Shown: piece after piece, positions 17,884 to 33,462 of the stretch
Layout: the number at the start of each line of letters is the position of its first letter
Position numbering within the stretch: position 1 is the first letter of the stretch
Origin: Thiothrix lacustris DSM 21227
Lineage (GTDB): Bacteria > Pseudomonadota > Gammaproteobacteria > Thiotrichales > Thiotrichaceae
Direction of reading: 5' to 3'
DNA: 64,000 bases
NCBI RefSeq assembly: GCF_000621325.1
Contig: NZ_JHYQ01000019.1
Coordinates: 1-64,000, forward strand
Notes under the pieces: generated by a model
The model's input: only the letters and a program-made list of their open reading frames with translations
Databases searched by the model: none
What the model was told of the DNA's origin: nothing
Translations under genes and position numbers: made by a program

Positions 17884-18315
17884 ATGGCAAAGAAAGTCAT
17901 CGCATTTATCAAGCTGCAAGTTCCAGCTGGTAAAGCAAATCCAAGTCCACCAATTGGTCCAGCTTTGGGGCAGCGCGGTCTAAATATCATGGAGTTCTGC
18001 AAGGCATTTAATGCTGCAACGCAAAACCTTGAAGTGGGCCTGCCTACACCTGTTGTGATTACTGCGTACAGCGATAAGAGCTTTACGTTTGTGATGAAAA
18101 CCACACCTGCTTCCGTATTGCTAAAAAAAGCAGTTGGTATTAAGTCTGGTAGTGCTAAGCCGAATAGCAACAAAGTTGGTAAAGTCACTGTTGCCCAACT
18201 GGAAGAAATCGCCAAAGCGAAAACCCCGGATTTGACTGCTGCCAGTATGGAAGCTGCAATCCGCACTATCGCCGGTACTGCCCGTAGTATGGGTCTTGAA
18301 GTGGAGGGGATGTAA
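17884..18315 (+). CDS. rplK: Ribosomal protein L11
   Basis: L11 (143 residues) forms the GTPase-associated centre with 23S rRNA and is needed for RelA-dependent stringent signalling. The N-terminal Pro-rich switch ([13 protein letters not shown]) and the C-terminal RNA-binding part ending SMGLEVEGM are intact. The 53-base leader after nusG is where L1 binds in the E. coli L11 operon; I see no clear structural proof of that site here. Confidence 0.97.
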   Translation: MAKKVIAFIKLQVPAGKANPSPPIGPALGQRGLNIMEFCKAFNAATQNLEVGLPTPVVITAYSDKSFTFVMKTTPASVLLKKAVGIKSGSAKPNSNKVGKVTVAQLEEIAKAKTPDLTAASMEAAIRTIAGTARSMGLEVEGM

Positions 18316-18316
18316 G

Positions 18317-19012
18317 ATGGCAAAGCTGACTAAACGCCAAAAGGCAACTGCTGAAAAAATCGATCGTACTAAAGCTTATGCTGTTGCAGATGCACTCGAT
18401 ACATTGAAATCTCTGCCACGTGCAAAGTTTCTGGAAAGTGTTGATGTGAGCTTCAACCTCGGTGTTGATCCACGTAAATCTGATCAGGTAGTTCGTGGTT
18501 CTACTGTATTGCCAAATGGCAACGGTAAAACAGTCCGTGTTGCAGTATTTGCACAAGGTGCAAACGCTGAAGCGGCGACTGCTGCAGGTGCAGACATCGT
18601 TGGTTTTGACGACCTCGCGGCTGAAATCAAAGCAGGCAAAATGGATTTTGACGTGGTTATCGCCAGTCCAGATGCCATGCGTGTTGTTGGTCAACTGGGT
18701 CAAATTCTCGGTCCACGTGGTTTGATGCCTAACCCTAAAGTTGGCACTGTAACCCCTGATGTGGCTGGTGCTGTTCGTAATGCTAAAGCTGGTCAAGTAC
18801 GTTACCGTACAGATAAAGGTGGTATCATCCATTGCTCTATCGGTAATGTTGATTTTGATACTGACAAGCTGGTTGGCAATATCAATGCACTGGTGGCAGA
18901 TTTGGTTAAAATGAAGCCATCTACATCTAAAGGTGTTTACCTGAAGAAAATTTCTGTATCCACTACCATGGGTGCTGGTTTGACAGTCGATAACGCCTCG
19001 CTGTCTTACTAA
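18317..19012 (+). CDS. rplA: Ribosomal protein L1
   Basis: L1 (231 residues) forms the mobile stalk at the E site and is the translational repressor of the rplKA unit in E. coli. The start is ATG 18317, one base after the rplK stop; an in-frame extension back to 18296 lies inside rplK. Conserved segments include [16 protein letters not shown] and [12 protein letters not shown]. Confidence 0.97.
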   Translation: MAKLTKRQKATAEKIDRTKAYAVADALDTLKSLPRAKFLESVDVSFNLGVDPRKSDQVVRGSTVLPNGNGKTVRVAVFAQGANAEAATAAGADIVGFDDLAAEIKAGKMDFDVVIASPDAMRVVGQLGQILGPRGLMPNPKVGTVTPDVAGAVRNAKAGQVRYRTDKGGIIHCSIGNVDFDTDKLVGNINALVADLVKMKPSTSKGVYLKKISVSTTMGAGLTVDNASLSY

Positions 19013-19278
19013 TGGATTGGGGCAGATTATGCCCCATTCTCCCGTTCTCAAGGAAGAGAACTGCCATGAGGCAAAAAGATATACAGGACGTATGTCGTCA
19101 GAGACCGTAGGTGCTTCACTCGAAGCTTAATGGTTCTGCATTCAATGTAGAGAACCTGCGCAGATGGCGTTCCCCGAGTCAGTAAGATGGTTTGGGACGC
19201 TGTTTCCTTCGCAAACTGGACGTTTCCAGTAAGTGATCGATAAATGGTGGAATATCCGCCAAACCAGGAGTAGATAAC
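19013..19278 (+). ncRNA. L10 leader region before rplJ
   Basis: This is a 266-base noncoding gap in an otherwise tight operon, at the place where the L10(L12)4 complex binds its mRNA leader in E. coli. It contains stems: GGGGCA/TGCCCC (19019-19035), GTTCTC/GAGAAC near 19043-19060 and GGTTCT/AGAACC near 19131-19156, then the run GGTTTGGGACG. The regulatory role is by position and family knowledge. Confidence 0.6.
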
Positions 19279-19797
19279 GTGGCATTAACACTGCAAGAGA
19301 AAAAAGAGATCGTCTCTGAAGTGGCCGCAGTTGCTGCAAGTGCTTATTCTGCGGTAGCTGCTGAGTACCGTGGATTGACCGTAGCTCAACTCACTACGTT
19401 GCGTCAAAACGCACGTAAGAATGGGGTGTACCTGCGCGTCGTGAAGAATAATCTGGCGAAAATCGCTGTTAAAGATACTGCTTTCGAGTGTATCCAAGAC
19501 GGTTTAGTTGGTCCGTTGGTATTGGCGTTTTCTCAGGAAGACCCAGGTTCAGCGGCACGCCTGATTAAAGACTTCAAGAAAGACAAAGCCCATGACAAGA
19601 TGGAAGTAAAATTCGTCGCTATCGACGGAAAAATGCTGCCAGCTTCTGAATTGGATCGTCTGGCGAAATTACCAACCCGTGATCAGGCACTGGCCACCTT
19701 GGCTGCTGTCCTGCGTGCACCGTTGGATAAATTCGCTCGCACTCTTGCTGCATTGCGTGACCAAAAAGCTGAAGCCGCTGGCGTTAGCTTGGATTAA
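19279..19797 (+). CDS. rplJ: Ribosomal protein L10
   Basis: L10 (172 residues, GTG start after CAGGAG) anchors the L7/L12 dimers at the stalk base through its C-terminal helix. The N-terminal part MALTLQEKKEIV...YRGLTVAQL is the conserved RNA-binding domain. The GTG start behind a long structured leader fits autoregulated translation. Confidence 0.97.
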   Translation: MALTLQEKKEIVSEVAAVAASAYSAVAAEYRGLTVAQLTTLRQNARKNGVYLRVVKNNLAKIAVKDTAFECIQDGLVGPLVLAFSQEDPGSAARLIKDFKKDKAHDKMEVKFVAIDGKMLPASELDRLAKLPTRDQALATLAAVLRAPLDKFARTLAALRDQKAEAAGVSLD

Positions 19798-19825
19798 TTA
19801 CTGATTTAGGTTTTGGAGAATCAAA

Positions 19826-20200
19826 ATGGCTTGTACTAAAGAAGATATGTTGGAAACGTTTGCCAACATGACAGTGACTGAAATCGTTGATCTGATTTCA
19901 GCAATTGAAGAAAAGTTTGGCGTAACGGCTGCTGTTGCTGTTGCTGGCCCTGCTGCTGCTGGTGAAGCTGCTGCTGTAGTTGAAGAGCAAACTGAATTCA
20001 ACGTTGTTATGACTAGCTTCGGTGCTAACAAAATCAATGTTATCAAAGTTGTTCGTGGCGCAACTGGCCTGGGCTTGAAAGAAGCGAAGGACATGGTTGA
20101 AGGTGTTCCTTCTGTTGTGAAAGAAGCAGCAAGTAAGGACGACGCAGCAAAATTGAAGAAAGAACTGGAAGACGCAGGCGCAACTGTCGAACTCAAGTAA
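19826..20200 (+). CDS. rplL: Ribosomal protein L7/L12
   Basis: The stalk protein (124 residues) recruits translational GTPases. It has an N-terminal dimerisation helix pair, an Ala/Val-rich hinge (about 35-55) and the C-terminal domain with [10 protein letters not shown] and [13 protein letters not shown]10 and L12 are produced at unequal levels, which needs a separate strong ribosome-binding site (GGAG before the ATG). Confidence 0.97.
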   Translation: MACTKEDMLETFANMTVTEIVDLISAIEEKFGVTAAVAVAGPAAAGEAAAVVEEQTEFNVVMTSFGANKINVIKVVRGATGLGLKEAKDMVEGVPSVVKEAASKDDAAKLKKELEDAGATVELK

Positions 20201-20249
20201 TATTGAGGACGAGTTTGTTGAGCTGCAATTAGTTCTTACATACTTTGTA

Positions 20250-20284
20250 GGCTGACAGCGCATTTAGTGTTGTCGGCCTTTTCT
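20250..20284 (+). terminator. Attenuator between rplL and rpoB
   Basis: GGCTGACA (20250-20257) pairs with TGTCGGCC (20271-20278) with one G-T wobble over a 13-base loop, followed by TTTTCTT. Its position matches the partial terminator that lowers rpoBC expression relative to rplJL in E. coli. Confidence 0.8.
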
Positions 20285-20356
20285 TGCTTGTTAGTGGCAA
20301 GTGAAAAATCCGGCGGTGTCGAGAGCCGGGGTTCTGATTCCAGAAGAGGAAAGACG

Positions 20357-23300
20357 ATGGGACTGAGTTATACCGAAAAGAAACGGATCCGCAAAGATTT
20401 TGGTAAGCGACCGCACATACTGGATGTGCCTAACTTGCTTACCATTCAGTTAGACTCCTATCGACATTTCCTGCAATTGGAAAAGCCAGTTGCAGAGCGC
20501 CGCGAAGTTGGTCTGCATGCGGCTTTTTCATCCGTATTTCCTATTGTTAGCTATAACAATTATGTTGCTTTGGAATACGCAGATTATCGTCTGGCGGAGC
20601 CTGTCTTTGATGTACAGGAATGCCAGTTGCGTGGGTTGACGTTTGCTACCTCCCTACGTGTAAAATTGCGTTTGGTTATCTATGATAAAGATGCTCCTGC
20701 TGATGCTAAGGTAGTCAAGGCTATTAAAGAGCAGGATGTTTATCTCGGCGAGTTGCCGTTGATGACTGACAAAGGTACCTTCATTATCAACGGGACTGAG
20801 CGTGTTATCGTTTCTCAGTTGCACCGTTCGCCCGGCGTGTTCTTTGAGCATGACAAGGGTAAATCCAACTCGGCAGGCAAGTTGTTGCACAGTGCGCGGG
20901 TTATTCCTTACCGTGGCTCTTGGTTAGACTTCGAGTTTGACCCTAAAGATTCTATTTTTGTGCGTATCGATCGTCGTCGTAAACTTCCTTCGACTATTCT
21001 GTTACGTGCATTGGGTATGCAGAACGAAGGCATCTTGGATGTATTCTTCGATAAAACGGCTGTTCATTTGAGTGATGACAGTGTTGAAATGGCACTGGTT
21101 CCAGAGCGTTTGCGTGGTGAGCTGGCCTCATTCGATATTATGCTAGATGGTCAGGTGTTGGTAGAAACCGGACGTCGAATTACCGCCAAGCACATCCGCC
21201 AACTGGAAAAATCTGGTTTGAGCAAGCTGGTTGTGCCTAGCGAATACATGCATGGCAAGATTCTGGCGCATAATATTATTGACTCGTCCACGGGTGAATT
21301 ACTGGCCTCTGCTAATGACGAAATTACTGAAGCAGTATTAGAAAAGCTACGTGATAACAGCATTACTGAGTTTAGTATTCTCTACACTAATGAGTTAGAT
21401 CGCGGTCCATTCGTCTCCAATACGTTGAGAATTGATCCTAGTACTAGCCAGCTCGAAGCGCAAATCGAAATTTATCGCATGATGCGCCCTGGTGAGCCAC
21501 CAACAAAAGAAGCAGCTGAAAACCTGTTTAATAACCTGTTCTTTGTTGATGACCGTTATGACCTTTCGGGTGTTGGGCGGATGAAGTTCAACCGTCGTTT
21601 AGGCCGCGAGGAAGCTACTGGTTCGGGTGTGCTGAATCAGGATGATATTCTGGAAGTTCTCAAAAAATTGATCGACATCCGTGACGGCCGTGACGATGTG
21701 GATGACATTGACCACCTCGGCAACCGCCGGGTACGTAGCGTCGGTGAGATGGCTGAAAACGCTTTCCGTGTTGGCTTGGTGCGTGTTGAGCGGGCAGTCA
21801 AAGAACGTTTGACGATGGCGGAAAGCGAAGGACTGATGCCTCAAGAGCTGGTTAACTCCAAGCCGGTTTCAGCTGCAATCAAGGAATTCTTTGGTTCCAG
21901 CCAGTTGTCCCAGTTCATGGACCAAAACAACCCGCTGTCGGAAGTGACCCACAAACGCCGTATTTCTGCATTGGGACCAGGCGGTTTGACTCGTGAACGT
22001 GCAGGCTTCGAGGTACGTGACGTACATCCAACCCACTACGGTCGTGTGTGCCCGATTGAAACGCCGGAAGGCCCGAACATCGGTCTGATCAACTCTCTGG
22101 CTGTGTATGCGCGTACCAATGACTACGGTTTCTTGGAAACACCATACCGTAAGGTTATTGATAGCAAGCCTACGATGCAGATTGATTATCTATCAGCGAT
22201 TGAGGAATCCAACTACGTCATCGCGCAGGCGAGTGCGGAGCTGGATGAGCATGGCGCGTTGTCTGATGAATTCGTCTCTTGCCGTCACCGTAATGAATTT
22301 ACTTTGAAGCAGGCGACTGAAGTTCAGTACATGGACGTGTCGCCCAAGCAGATCGTGTCGGTAGCTGCTTCCCTGATCCCATTCTTGGAGCACGATGACG
22401 CGAACCGCGCTTTGATGGGTTCCAACATGCAACGTCAGGCAGTACCTTGCTTGCGTGCTGACAAGCCCTTGTCTGGTACGGGGATGGAGCGTGCAGTTGC
22501 ACAGGATTCCGGTTCCGCCGTATCAGCACGTCGTGGCGGGATCATTGATTCCGTGGATGCCGGGCGTATCGTGGTGCGTGTCAATGATGATGAGGCGGAT
22601 GAACAGCGCGGTGGTGTTGATATTTACGGCCTGATCAAATACACCCGTTCCAATCAGAATACCTGCATCAACCAACGTCCGATTGTGAAGGTAGGTGACA
22701 TCGTAGCGCGTGGCGACGTGTTGGCCGATGGCTCTTCTACCGACCTCGGTGAATTGGCGTTGGGGCAGAATATGTTCATCGCTTTCATGCCGTGGAATGG
22801 TTATAACTACGAAGACTCGATTTTGCTGTCTGAGCGCGTGGTGGATGAAGACCGTTACACCTCAATCCACATTGAGGAAATGTCTTGCTTGGCACGTGAT
22901 ACCAAGCTGGGGCCGGAAGAAATTACGGCGGATATTCCCAACGTCAGTGAAAGCCTGCTGGCTAAGCTGGACGAGTGCGGGATTATCCACGTTGGGGCGG
23001 AAGTAAAGCCAGGCGATATTCTGGTCGGTAAGGTTACGCCAAAAGGCGAAAGCCAATTGACCCCGGAAGAGAAGCTGTTGCGTGCGATCTTTGGTGAAAA
23101 AGCCTCAGACGTGAAAGACACTTCTTTGCGTGTGTCTACCGGCATGACGGGTACGGTTATTGACGTGCGCGTGTTTACACGTGATGGCGTCGAGCGTGAT
23201 GCCCGTGCCTTGGCGATTCAGGAAGAAGACCTGAAGAAAGTCCGTAAAGACTTGCGTGATGAATTGCGTATTTACGAAGCGGATATTTTCGATCGTTTTG

Positions 23301-24442
23301 CGAAACTGGTCACTGGTAAAGAAGCGCTGGGTGGTCCTAATCGCCTGACCTCCGGTACGGTCGTCACCGAGTCTTATCTGGATAATCTGGAGAAAAAAGA
23401 CTGGTTTGCCATCCGTATGCAGGATGAGGATGTCAATCTGCAACTGGAGTCGCTTGCCAACCAGATTGACGAAAAGAAAAAGCACTACGAAACCCGTTTG
23501 CATAAGCAACGTGACAAGCTCATGGCAGGTGATGACCTCGCGCCGGGCGTGCTGAAAATGGTCAAGGTGTACATCGCAGTTAAGCGCCGGATGCAGCCGG
23601 GTGACAAGATGGCAGGTCGTCACGGTAACAAGGGTGTGGTTTCACGCATTGTTCCGGTAGAAGACATGCCATACCTTGCCAATGGCCAGACGGTCGACAT
23701 CGTGTTGAACCCATTGGGCGTTCCTTCACGGATGAATGTTGGTCAGGTACTGGAAACCCATTTAGGTTGGGCTGCGAAAGGTTTGGGTGAGAAAATTGCC
23801 CGCATGATTGACACCAAGGCGAAAGTTGATGAGCTGCGTCAGTTTATCAGCGAGATTTACGCTACTGGTGGTAATCCCAATCAGGATCACATGATTGCGG
23901 ATCTCACCGATGTTGAAGTAGTAACGTTGGCTAATAACCTGCGTAAAGGCGTGCCAATGGCTACGCAGGTATTTGACGGTGCTGACGAAGCGGAAATCAA
24001 AGCCATGTTGCGCTTGGCTGACTTGCCAGAAAGCGGTCAAACCCAATTGTGTGATGGGCGTACCGGCGATATGTTTGAGCGTAAGGTAACGGTTGGTTAC
24101 ATGCACATGCTCAAACTCAACCACTTGGTCGATGACAAAATGCACGCCCGCTCGACTGGCCCTTACAGCCTTGTTACCCAGCAGCCGTTGGGTGGTAAAG
24201 CGCAGTTTGGTGGTCAGCGTTTCGGGGAGATGGAAGTTTGGGCGCTGGAAGCTTACGGCGCGGCTTACACCTTGCAAGAAATGCTCACGGTCAAGTCGGA
24301 TGACGTCAACGGTCGTAACAAGATGTACAAAAACATCGTGGACGGCGACCACTTCATGGAAGCCAGTATGCCTGAGTCCTTCAATGTATTGATGAAGGAA
24401 ATCCGCTCACTTGGTTTGAATATTGAACTGGAACGGGACTAA
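20357..24442 (+). CDS. rpoB: RNA polymerase beta subunit
   Basis: The 1361-residue product forms half of the active-site cleft. The start is ATG 20357 ([13 protein letters not shown]), with GAGGAAAG upstream; the in-frame extension to 20267 crosses the attenuator and is not real. The rifampicin pocket region ([26 protein letters not shown], about residues 513-540) has the residues of a sensitive enzyme. Other blocks: [25 protein letters not shown] and [13 protein letters not shown]. The length is close to that of the E. coli subunit (1342). Confidence 0.98.
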   Translation: MGLSYTEKKRIRKDFGKRPHILDVPNLLTIQLDSYRHFLQLEKPVAERREVGLHAAFSSVFPIVSYNNYVALEYADYRLAEPVFDVQECQLRGLTFATSLRVKLRLVIYDKDAPADAKVVKAIKEQDVYLGELPLMTDKGTFIINGTERVIVSQLHRSPGVFFEHDKGKSNSAGKLLHSARVIPYRGSWLDFEFDPKDSIFVRIDRRRKLPSTILLRALGMQNEGILDVFFDKTAVHLSDDSVEMALVPERLRGELASFDIMLDGQVLVETGRRITAKHIRQLEKSGLSKLVVPSEYMHGKILAHNIIDSSTGELLASANDEITEAVLEKLRDNSITEFSILYTNELDRGPFVSNTLRIDPSTSQLEAQIEIYRMMRPGEPPTKEAAENLFNNLFFVDDRYDLSGVGRMKFNRRLGREEATGSGVLNQDDILEVLKKLIDIRDGRDDVDDIDHLGNRRVRSVGEMAENAFRVGLVRVERAVKERLTMAESEGLMPQELVNSKPVSAAIKEFFGSSQLSQFMDQNNPLSEVTHKRRISALGPGGLTRERAGFEVRDVHPTHYGRVCPIETPEGPNIGLINSLAVYARTNDYGFLETPYRKVIDSKPTMQIDYLSAIEESNYVIAQASAELDEHGALSDEFVSCRHRNEFTLKQATEVQYMDVSPKQIVSVAASLIPFLEHDDANRALMGSNMQRQAVPCLRADKPLSGTGMERAVAQDSGSAVSARRGGIIDSVDAGRIVVRVNDDEADEQRGGVDIYGLIKYTRSNQNTCINQRPIVKVGDIVARGDVLADGSSTDLGELALGQNMFIAFMPWNGYNYEDSILLSERVVDEDRYTSIHIEEMSCLARDTKLGPEEITADIPNVSESLLAKLDECGIIHVGAEVKPGDILVGKVTPKGESQLTPEEKLLRAIFGEKASDVKDTSLRVSTGMTGTVIDVRVFTRDGVERDARALAIQEEDLKKVRKDLRDELRIYEADIFDRFAKLVTGKEALGGPNRLTSGTVVTESYLDNLEKKDWFAIRMQDEDVNLQLESLANQIDEKKKHYETRLHKQRDKLMAGDDLAPGVLKMVKVYIAVKRRMQPGDKMAGRHGNKGVVSRIVPVEDMPYLANGQTVDIVLNPLGVPSRMNVGQVLETHLGWAAKGLGEKIARMIDTKAKVDELRQFISEIYATGGNPNQDHMIADLTDVEVVTLANNLRKGVPMATQVFDGADEAEIKAMLRLADLPESGQTQLCDGRTGDMFERKVTVGYMHMLKLNHLVDDKMHARSTGPYSLVTQQPLGGKAQFGGQRFGEMEVWALEAYGAAYTLQEMLTVKSDDVNGRNKMYKNIVDGDHFMEASMPESFNVLMKEIRSLGLNIELERD

Positions 24443-24459
24443 CACAGGATTGATTGGCG

Positions 24460-28647
<4,188 letters not shown>

Positions 28648-28678
28648 TTGCTCAATCAGGTTTCCGATTTAACTGACT

Positions 28679-28715
28679 GATCGGGAAAACTTCCTTGACA
28701 GGAGTCTTCCCGATC
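28679..28715 (+). other. Hairpin/palindrome with the str -35 box in its loop
   Basis: GATCGGGAA (28679-28687) pairs with TTCCCGATC (28707-28715), and the stem continues inward with ACT/AGT. The seven-base loop contains TTGACA, the -35 of the rpsL promoter. There is no T-run. It could act as an rpoC mRNA 3' structure or as an operator. Confidence 0.7.
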
Positions 28716-28723
28716 CCTAAAAT
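28695..28723 (+). promoter_or_regulatory. Sigma-70 promoter of the str operon (rpsL)
   Basis: TTGACA (28695-28700), a 17-base spacer and TAAAAT (28718-28723) are near consensus. The predicted start is about 28730, some 90 bases before rpsL. Confidence 0.8.
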
Positions 28724-28738
28724 CTGGCGTCCTTAAAC

Positions 28739-28764
28739 AGACCGATTTTCGGTCTATTGTTTTT
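28739..28764 (+). terminator. Leader hairpin with T-run before rpsL
   Basis: AGACCGA (28739-28745) pairs with TCGGTCT (28749-28755) and is followed by ATTGTTTTT. It starts about ten bases after the predicted transcription start, so it would attenuate the new transcript as well as stop readthrough from rpoC. Confidence 0.65.
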
Positions 28765-28822
28765 ATGGGGACAAGGCAAGCCAGGCAGGTTCCTTAGTGA
28801 TTCCAGGAGATAATTTCAGGAT

Positions 28823-29197
28823 ATGGCAACAGTAAACCAGTTGGTGCGTAAGCCGCGCCAAAGCAAAGTAGAAAAGAGTAAGGTGCCAGCGTTGGAGGCT
28901 TGTCCACAACGTCGCGGTGTTTGTACCCGTGTTTATACAACCACGCCAAAGAAGCCGAACTCCGCTATGCGTAAGGTTGCTCGTGTGCGTCTGACCAATG
29001 GCTTTGAAGTCACCAGTTATATCGGTGGTGAAGGCCATAACCTCCAGGAACACTCGGTTGTACTGATTCGCGGCGGTCGTGTAAAAGACCTTCCGGGTGT
29101 CCGTTACCATACGGTTCGCGGTAGTCTGGATACGCAGGGTGTTAAAAACCGTAAGCAGGCCCGTTCTAAATACGGCACTAAGCGTCCCAAGAAATAA
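28823..29197 (+). CDS. rpsL: Ribosomal protein S12
   Basis: S12 (124 residues) sits at the decoding centre. The streptomycin loops [10 protein letters not shown] (Lys near 43) and [11 protein letters not shown] are of the sensitive type. It is first gene of the str operon, with CAGGAT upstream of the ATG. Confidence 0.98.
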   Translation: MATVNQLVRKPRQSKVEKSKVPALEACPQRRGVCTRVYTTTPKKPNSAMRKVARVRLTNGFEVTSYIGGEGHNLQEHSVVLIRGGRVKDLPGVRYHTVRGSLDTQGVKNRKQARSKYGTKRPKK

Positions 29198-29214
29198 TTG
29201 ATTGCGAGTATTGA

Positions 29215-29688
<474 letters not shown>

Positions 29689-29706
29689 TGATAAGAGTGA
29701 TTATCA

Positions 29707-31812
29707 GTGGCACGTAGCACTCCTATTGAGCAGTACCGTAATATCGGCATCATGGCACATATTGATGCGGGTAAAACAACTGCGACTGAGCGCATCCTGT
29801 TTTATACGGGTGTGTCTCACAAGATCGGGGAAGTGCATGATGGCGCTGCCACCATGGATTGGATGGAGCAAGAGCGTGAGCGTGGTATTACTATTACCTC
29901 CGCTGCTACTACATGTTTCTGGTCGGGGATGGACAATCAATTCCCGCTACATCGCATCAATATTATCGACACGCCTGGACACGTAGACTTCACGATTGAA
30001 GTGGAGCGTTCTTTGCGAGTGTTGGATGGTGCCATGTTTGTGCTGTGTGCCGTTGGTGGTGTGCAGCCACAGTCCGAAACAGTTTGGCGACAAGCCAATA
30101 AGTATCATGTGCCACGCATGGCCTTCGTCAATAAAATGGATCGTTCTGGTGCAAACTTTTTGCGCGTTTACGAGCAGTTGAAGGCTAAGCTAAATGCCAA
30201 TCCTGTGCCACTGCAATTGCCGATTGGCGCGGAAGAGCATTTTGCTGGCGTTGTCGACCTGATTCGCATGAAAGCGATTATGTGGAATGAGGCTGACAAG
30301 GGTGTAACCTATGAGGCCGTCGATATTCCGGCTGATATGGTGGCGTCTTGTCAGGAATGGCGCGAGAAAATGGTGGAAGCTGCGGCTGAAGCCGATGATG
30401 TGTTGATGAATAAATACCTTGAAGAAGGTGATTTGTCGACCGAAGAGATTGTTGCTGGCTTGCGTAAGCGCACCATTAACCTTGAAATTGTTCCGATGAC
30501 CTGTGGTTCTGCCTTTAAGAATAAAGGTGTTCAGGCTGCGTTGGATAAAATTGTGGAGTTGATGCCTTCTCCTCTAGATGTGCCTGCTATTAAAGGACAT
30601 CTGGATGATAAAGATGAAACCCAAGCAGAGCGTCATGCGAGTGATGATGAGCCGTTTGCAGCATTAGCTTTCAAGATTGCAACTGATCCTTTTGTAGGAA
30701 CGTTGACGTTCTTTCGGGTGTATTCTGGCGTATTGACTTCTCAAAGTGCGGTATATAACCCCGTGAAAGGGAAGCGTGAACGTATTGGACGTTTGGTGCA
30801 GATGCATTCTAATGCACGCGAAGATATTGATGAAGTTCGGGCGGGTGATATTGCAGCCGCTGTCGGGCTAAAAGATGTGACGACTGGCGAGACACTGTGT
30901 GACATGAAGCATGTCATTACGCTGGAAAAAATGGATTTTCCTGAGCCAGTGATCGCAGTTGCTGTTGAGCCGAAATCTCAGGCTGACCAAGAGCGTATGG
31001 GTGTCGCGCTGAGTAAGCTCGCGCAGGAAGACCCTTCTTTTCGGGTGCGAACTGACGAAGAGACTGGGCAGACCATTATCGCGGGCATGGGTGAATTGCA
31101 CCTTGAAATTATTGTTGATCGGATGCTGCGCGAGTTCAAAGTCAACTGTAATGTAGGTGCGCCGCAAGTGGCTTACCGTGAAACTATCCGTCAATCGGTC
31201 GAAGTTGAGGGTAAGTTTATCCGTCAGTCTGGTGGTCGCGGGCAATACGGACACGTTTGGCTGCGGCTTGAGCCACTGGGTGAAGCCGAAGGCTACAAAT
31301 TCGAGAATGCTCTTGTGGGTGGTGTTGTGCCGAAAGAATTCGTGCCAGCCGTTGACAAAGGTGTGCAGGAACAAATGGGTAACGGCGTATTGGTCGGTTT
31401 CCCGCTGGTTGATATGAAAGTAACTTTATTTGATGGTTCTTATCATGATGTCGACTCCAGCGAAATGGCATTTAAGATTGCTGGCTCTATGGCGCTCAGG
31501 CAGGGCGTTATGGAGGCCAAGCCGGCTTTGTTGGAGCCGGTAATGAAAGTTGAAGTAACTACCCCTGAAGAGCATATGGGTGATGTTATTGGTGATCTAA
31601 ACAGGCGTCGTGGCGTCATTCAGGGAATGGATGAGGAAAGCGGTAGCCTGGTAGTGCGAGCGGAAGTGCCTTTGGGTGAAATGTTTGGTTACGCAACCGA
31701 TTTGCGTTCTGCAACCCAAGGACGTGCTGCTTATAGCATGGAATTTATACGATATTCGGAAGCGCCAGCACTTGTAACGCAGGCGGTTATAAAAAAAGTG
31801 AAGGGTGAGTAA
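29707..31812 (+). CDS. fusA: Elongation factor G
   Basis: The GTPase drives ribosomal translocation. The product has 701 residues from GTG 29707, with GAGTG upstream. The P-loop is AHIDAGKTT, switch II is DTPGHVDFT and the recognition motif is NKMD. Domains II-V are complete ([12 protein letters not shown] in domain IV). It lies 18 bases after rpsG and two bases before the second tuf gene. Confidence 0.98.
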   Translation: MARSTPIEQYRNIGIMAHIDAGKTTATERILFYTGVSHKIGEVHDGAATMDWMEQERERGITITSAATTCFWSGMDNQFPLHRINIIDTPGHVDFTIEVERSLRVLDGAMFVLCAVGGVQPQSETVWRQANKYHVPRMAFVNKMDRSGANFLRVYEQLKAKLNANPVPLQLPIGAEEHFAGVVDLIRMKAIMWNEADKGVTYEAVDIPADMVASCQEWREKMVEAAAEADDVLMNKYLEEGDLSTEEIVAGLRKRTINLEIVPMTCGSAFKNKGVQAALDKIVELMPSPLDVPAIKGHLDDKDETQAERHASDDEPFAALAFKIATDPFVGTLTFFRVYSGVLTSQSAVYNPVKGKRERIGRLVQMHSNAREDIDEVRAGDIAAAVGLKDVTTGETLCDMKHVITLEKMDFPEPVIAVAVEPKSQADQERMGVALSKLAQEDPSFRVRTDEETGQTIIAGMGELHLEIIVDRMLREFKVNCNVGAPQVAYRETIRQSVEVEGKFIRQSGGRGQYGHVWLRLEPLGEAEGYKFENALVGGVVPKEFVPAVDKGVQEQMGNGVLVGFPLVDMKVTLFDGSYHDVDSSEMAFKIAGSMALRQGVMEAKPALLEPVMKVEVTTPEEHMGDVIGDLNRRRGVIQGMDEESGSLVVRAEVPLGEMFGYATDLRSATQGRAAYSMEFIRYSEAPALVTQAVIKKVKGE

Positions 31813-31814
31813 CG

Positions 31815-33005
31815 ATGGCAAAAAGTAAATTTGAGCGTAATAAAACGCACGTAAACGTAGGTACAATCGGCCACGTTGACCACGGTAAAACTACATTGAC
31901 GGCAGCGCTGACGGTCGTGCAGTCGAAGAAATTTGGCGGTGAGTCAAAAGCTTATGACCAGATTGATGCGGCTCCTGAAGAAAAAGCGCGTGGTATCACC
32001 ATTTCCACTGCTCACGTTGAGTATGAATCTGATACCCGCCACTACGCACACGTTGACTGCCCAGGTCATGCTGACTATGTTAAAAACATGATCACAGGTG
32101 CGGCACAGATGGATGGTGCAATTTTGGTTTGCTCCGCTGCTGACGGCCCAATGCCACAGACGCGCGAACACATCCTGTTGTCACGTCAGGTTGGTGTCCC
32201 TTATGTCGTAGTGTACATGAATAAGTGTGACTTGGTTGATGATGAAGAGTTGTTAGAGCTGGTTGAAATGGAGCTGCGTGAACTGCTGTCCAGCTATGAC
32301 TTCCCTGGCGATGATACGCCAATCATCAAGGGTTCTGCCCGTATGGCACTGGAAGGTGATGAGTCTGATATCGGTGTGCCATCCATTGGTCGTCTAATCG
32401 AAGCGATTGATACCTTCATTCCAGATCCGGTTCGTGCAGTTGATGGCACCTTCCTGATGCCTGTGGAAGATGTATTCTCCATCTCCGGTCGTGGTACTGT
32501 TGTAACTGGTCGTATCGAGCGTGGCGTGGTTAAGGTGGGTGAAACCATCGAAATCGTCGGTATTCGTGCGACTCAAACGACTACGGTTACAGGTGTTGAA
32601 ATGTTCCGTAAGCTGCTCGACCAAGGTATGGCGGGTGATAACGTAGGTTTGTTGCTGCGTGGCACTAAGCGTGATGATGTGGAGCGTGGCCAGGTACTAT
32701 GTAAGCCAGGCTCCATCAAGCCACATACGACCTTCGAGGCAGAAGTTTATGTTCTGTCCAAGGATGAGGGTGGTCGTCATACGCCATTCTTCAAGGGCTA
32801 TCGCCCACAGTTTTATTTCCGTACGACTGACGTAACTGGTGCTTGTGAGCTGCCAGAGGGCGTTGAGATGGTTATGCCGGGCGACAACGTTAAGTTGGTT
32901 GTTACCCTGATTAACCCAATTGCGATGGAAGACGGTCTGCGTTTTGCGATCCGTGAGGGTGGCCGTACTGTCGGCGCCGGTGTTGTTGCTAAAATTATTG
33001 AGTAA
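31815..33005 (+). CDS. tuf: Elongation factor Tu, copy 2
   Basis: A 396-residue EF-Tu in the usual str-operon position, two bases after fusA. The G motifs [16 protein letters not shown] and NKCD are identical to copy 1, and six residues differ elsewhere. At DNA level the two copies are nearly identical in the first 65 bases, then differ at many third positions, then match again in patches, which suggests partial gene conversion. Confidence 0.97.
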   Translation: MAKSKFERNKTHVNVGTIGHVDHGKTTLTAALTVVQSKKFGGESKAYDQIDAAPEEKARGITISTAHVEYESDTRHYAHVDCPGHADYVKNMITGAAQMDGAILVCSAADGPMPQTREHILLSRQVGVPYVVVYMNKCDLVDDEELLELVEMELRELLSSYDFPGDDTPIIKGSARMALEGDESDIGVPSIGRLIEAIDTFIPDPVRAVDGTFLMPVEDVFSISGRGTVVTGRIERGVVKVGETIEIVGIRATQTTTVTGVEMFRKLLDQGMAGDNVGLLLRGTKRDDVERGQVLCKPGSIKPHTTFEAEVYVLSKDEGGRHTPFFKGYRPQFYFRTTDVTGACELPEGVEMVMPGDNVKLVVTLINPIAMEDGLRFAIREGGRTVGAGVVAKIIE

Positions 33006-33010
33006 TAGTT

Positions 33011-33322
33011 ATGTCTGATCAAAGAATCCGTATTCGCCTGAAAGCATTCGATCATCGTCTGATTGACCGTTCTGCGACTGAAATTGTCGAGACAGCCAAG
33101 CGGACGGGTGCGCGCGTTAAAGGGCCTATCCCTTTGCCTACACGCATAGAGCGTTACACTATTCTGGTTTCCCCGCACGTTGATAAAGACGCGCGTGACC
33201 AGTATGAGATCCGTACTTACAAGCGTTTGATGGATATTATTGATCCGACAGACAAAACTGTAGACGCCCTGATGAAGCTGGATCTGGCTGCTGGCGTTGA
33301 TGTACAAATCAAGCTTAACTGA
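33011..33322 (+). CDS. rpsJ: Ribosomal protein S10
   Basis: S10 (103 residues) is a 30S head protein that also serves as NusE in antitermination and as the partner of NusG. The sequence from [16 protein letters not shown] to the [14 protein letters not shown] end is complete. It follows tuf by five bases, so it is transcribed with the str genes, and a promoter plus hairpin then separates it from rplC. Confidence 0.97.
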   Translation: MSDQRIRIRLKAFDHRLIDRSATEIVETAKRTGARVKGPIPLPTRIERYTILVSPHVDKDARDQYEIRTYKRLMDIIDPTDKTVDALMKLDLAAGVDVQIKLN

Positions 33323-33357
33323 TTTGTAAAAAAGTTCATGGACGGCAGAAGATTTTC

Positions 33358-33366
33358 TGCTATAAT
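33358..33366 (+). promoter_or_regulatory. Extended -10 promoter before rplC
   Basis: TGCTATAAT is an extended -10 (TGnTATAAT) with no clear -35. An inverted repeat GCAGAA/TTCTGC (33345-33360) fills the spacer directly upstream of the TATAAT. The predicted start is near 33373. Confidence 0.65.
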
Positions 33367-33380
33367 GCGCGGCTTTCCAC

Positions 33381-33408
33381 GGCTCGACTTAAGTCGAGCC
33401 GAGTTTTT
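33381..33408 (+). terminator. Perfect palindromic hairpin with T-run in the rplC leader
   Basis: The twenty bases 33381-33400 are a perfect palindrome (GGCTCGACTT then its complement), followed by GAG and five T. It could end the str-rpsJ transcript and attenuate the rplC promoter just upstream. Confidence 0.75.
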
Positions 33409-33462
33409 CTAGAAGTATAGAATGAAAGTTGCTCGGTGTGAGTAATTCGAAGAGGTGTGCAA

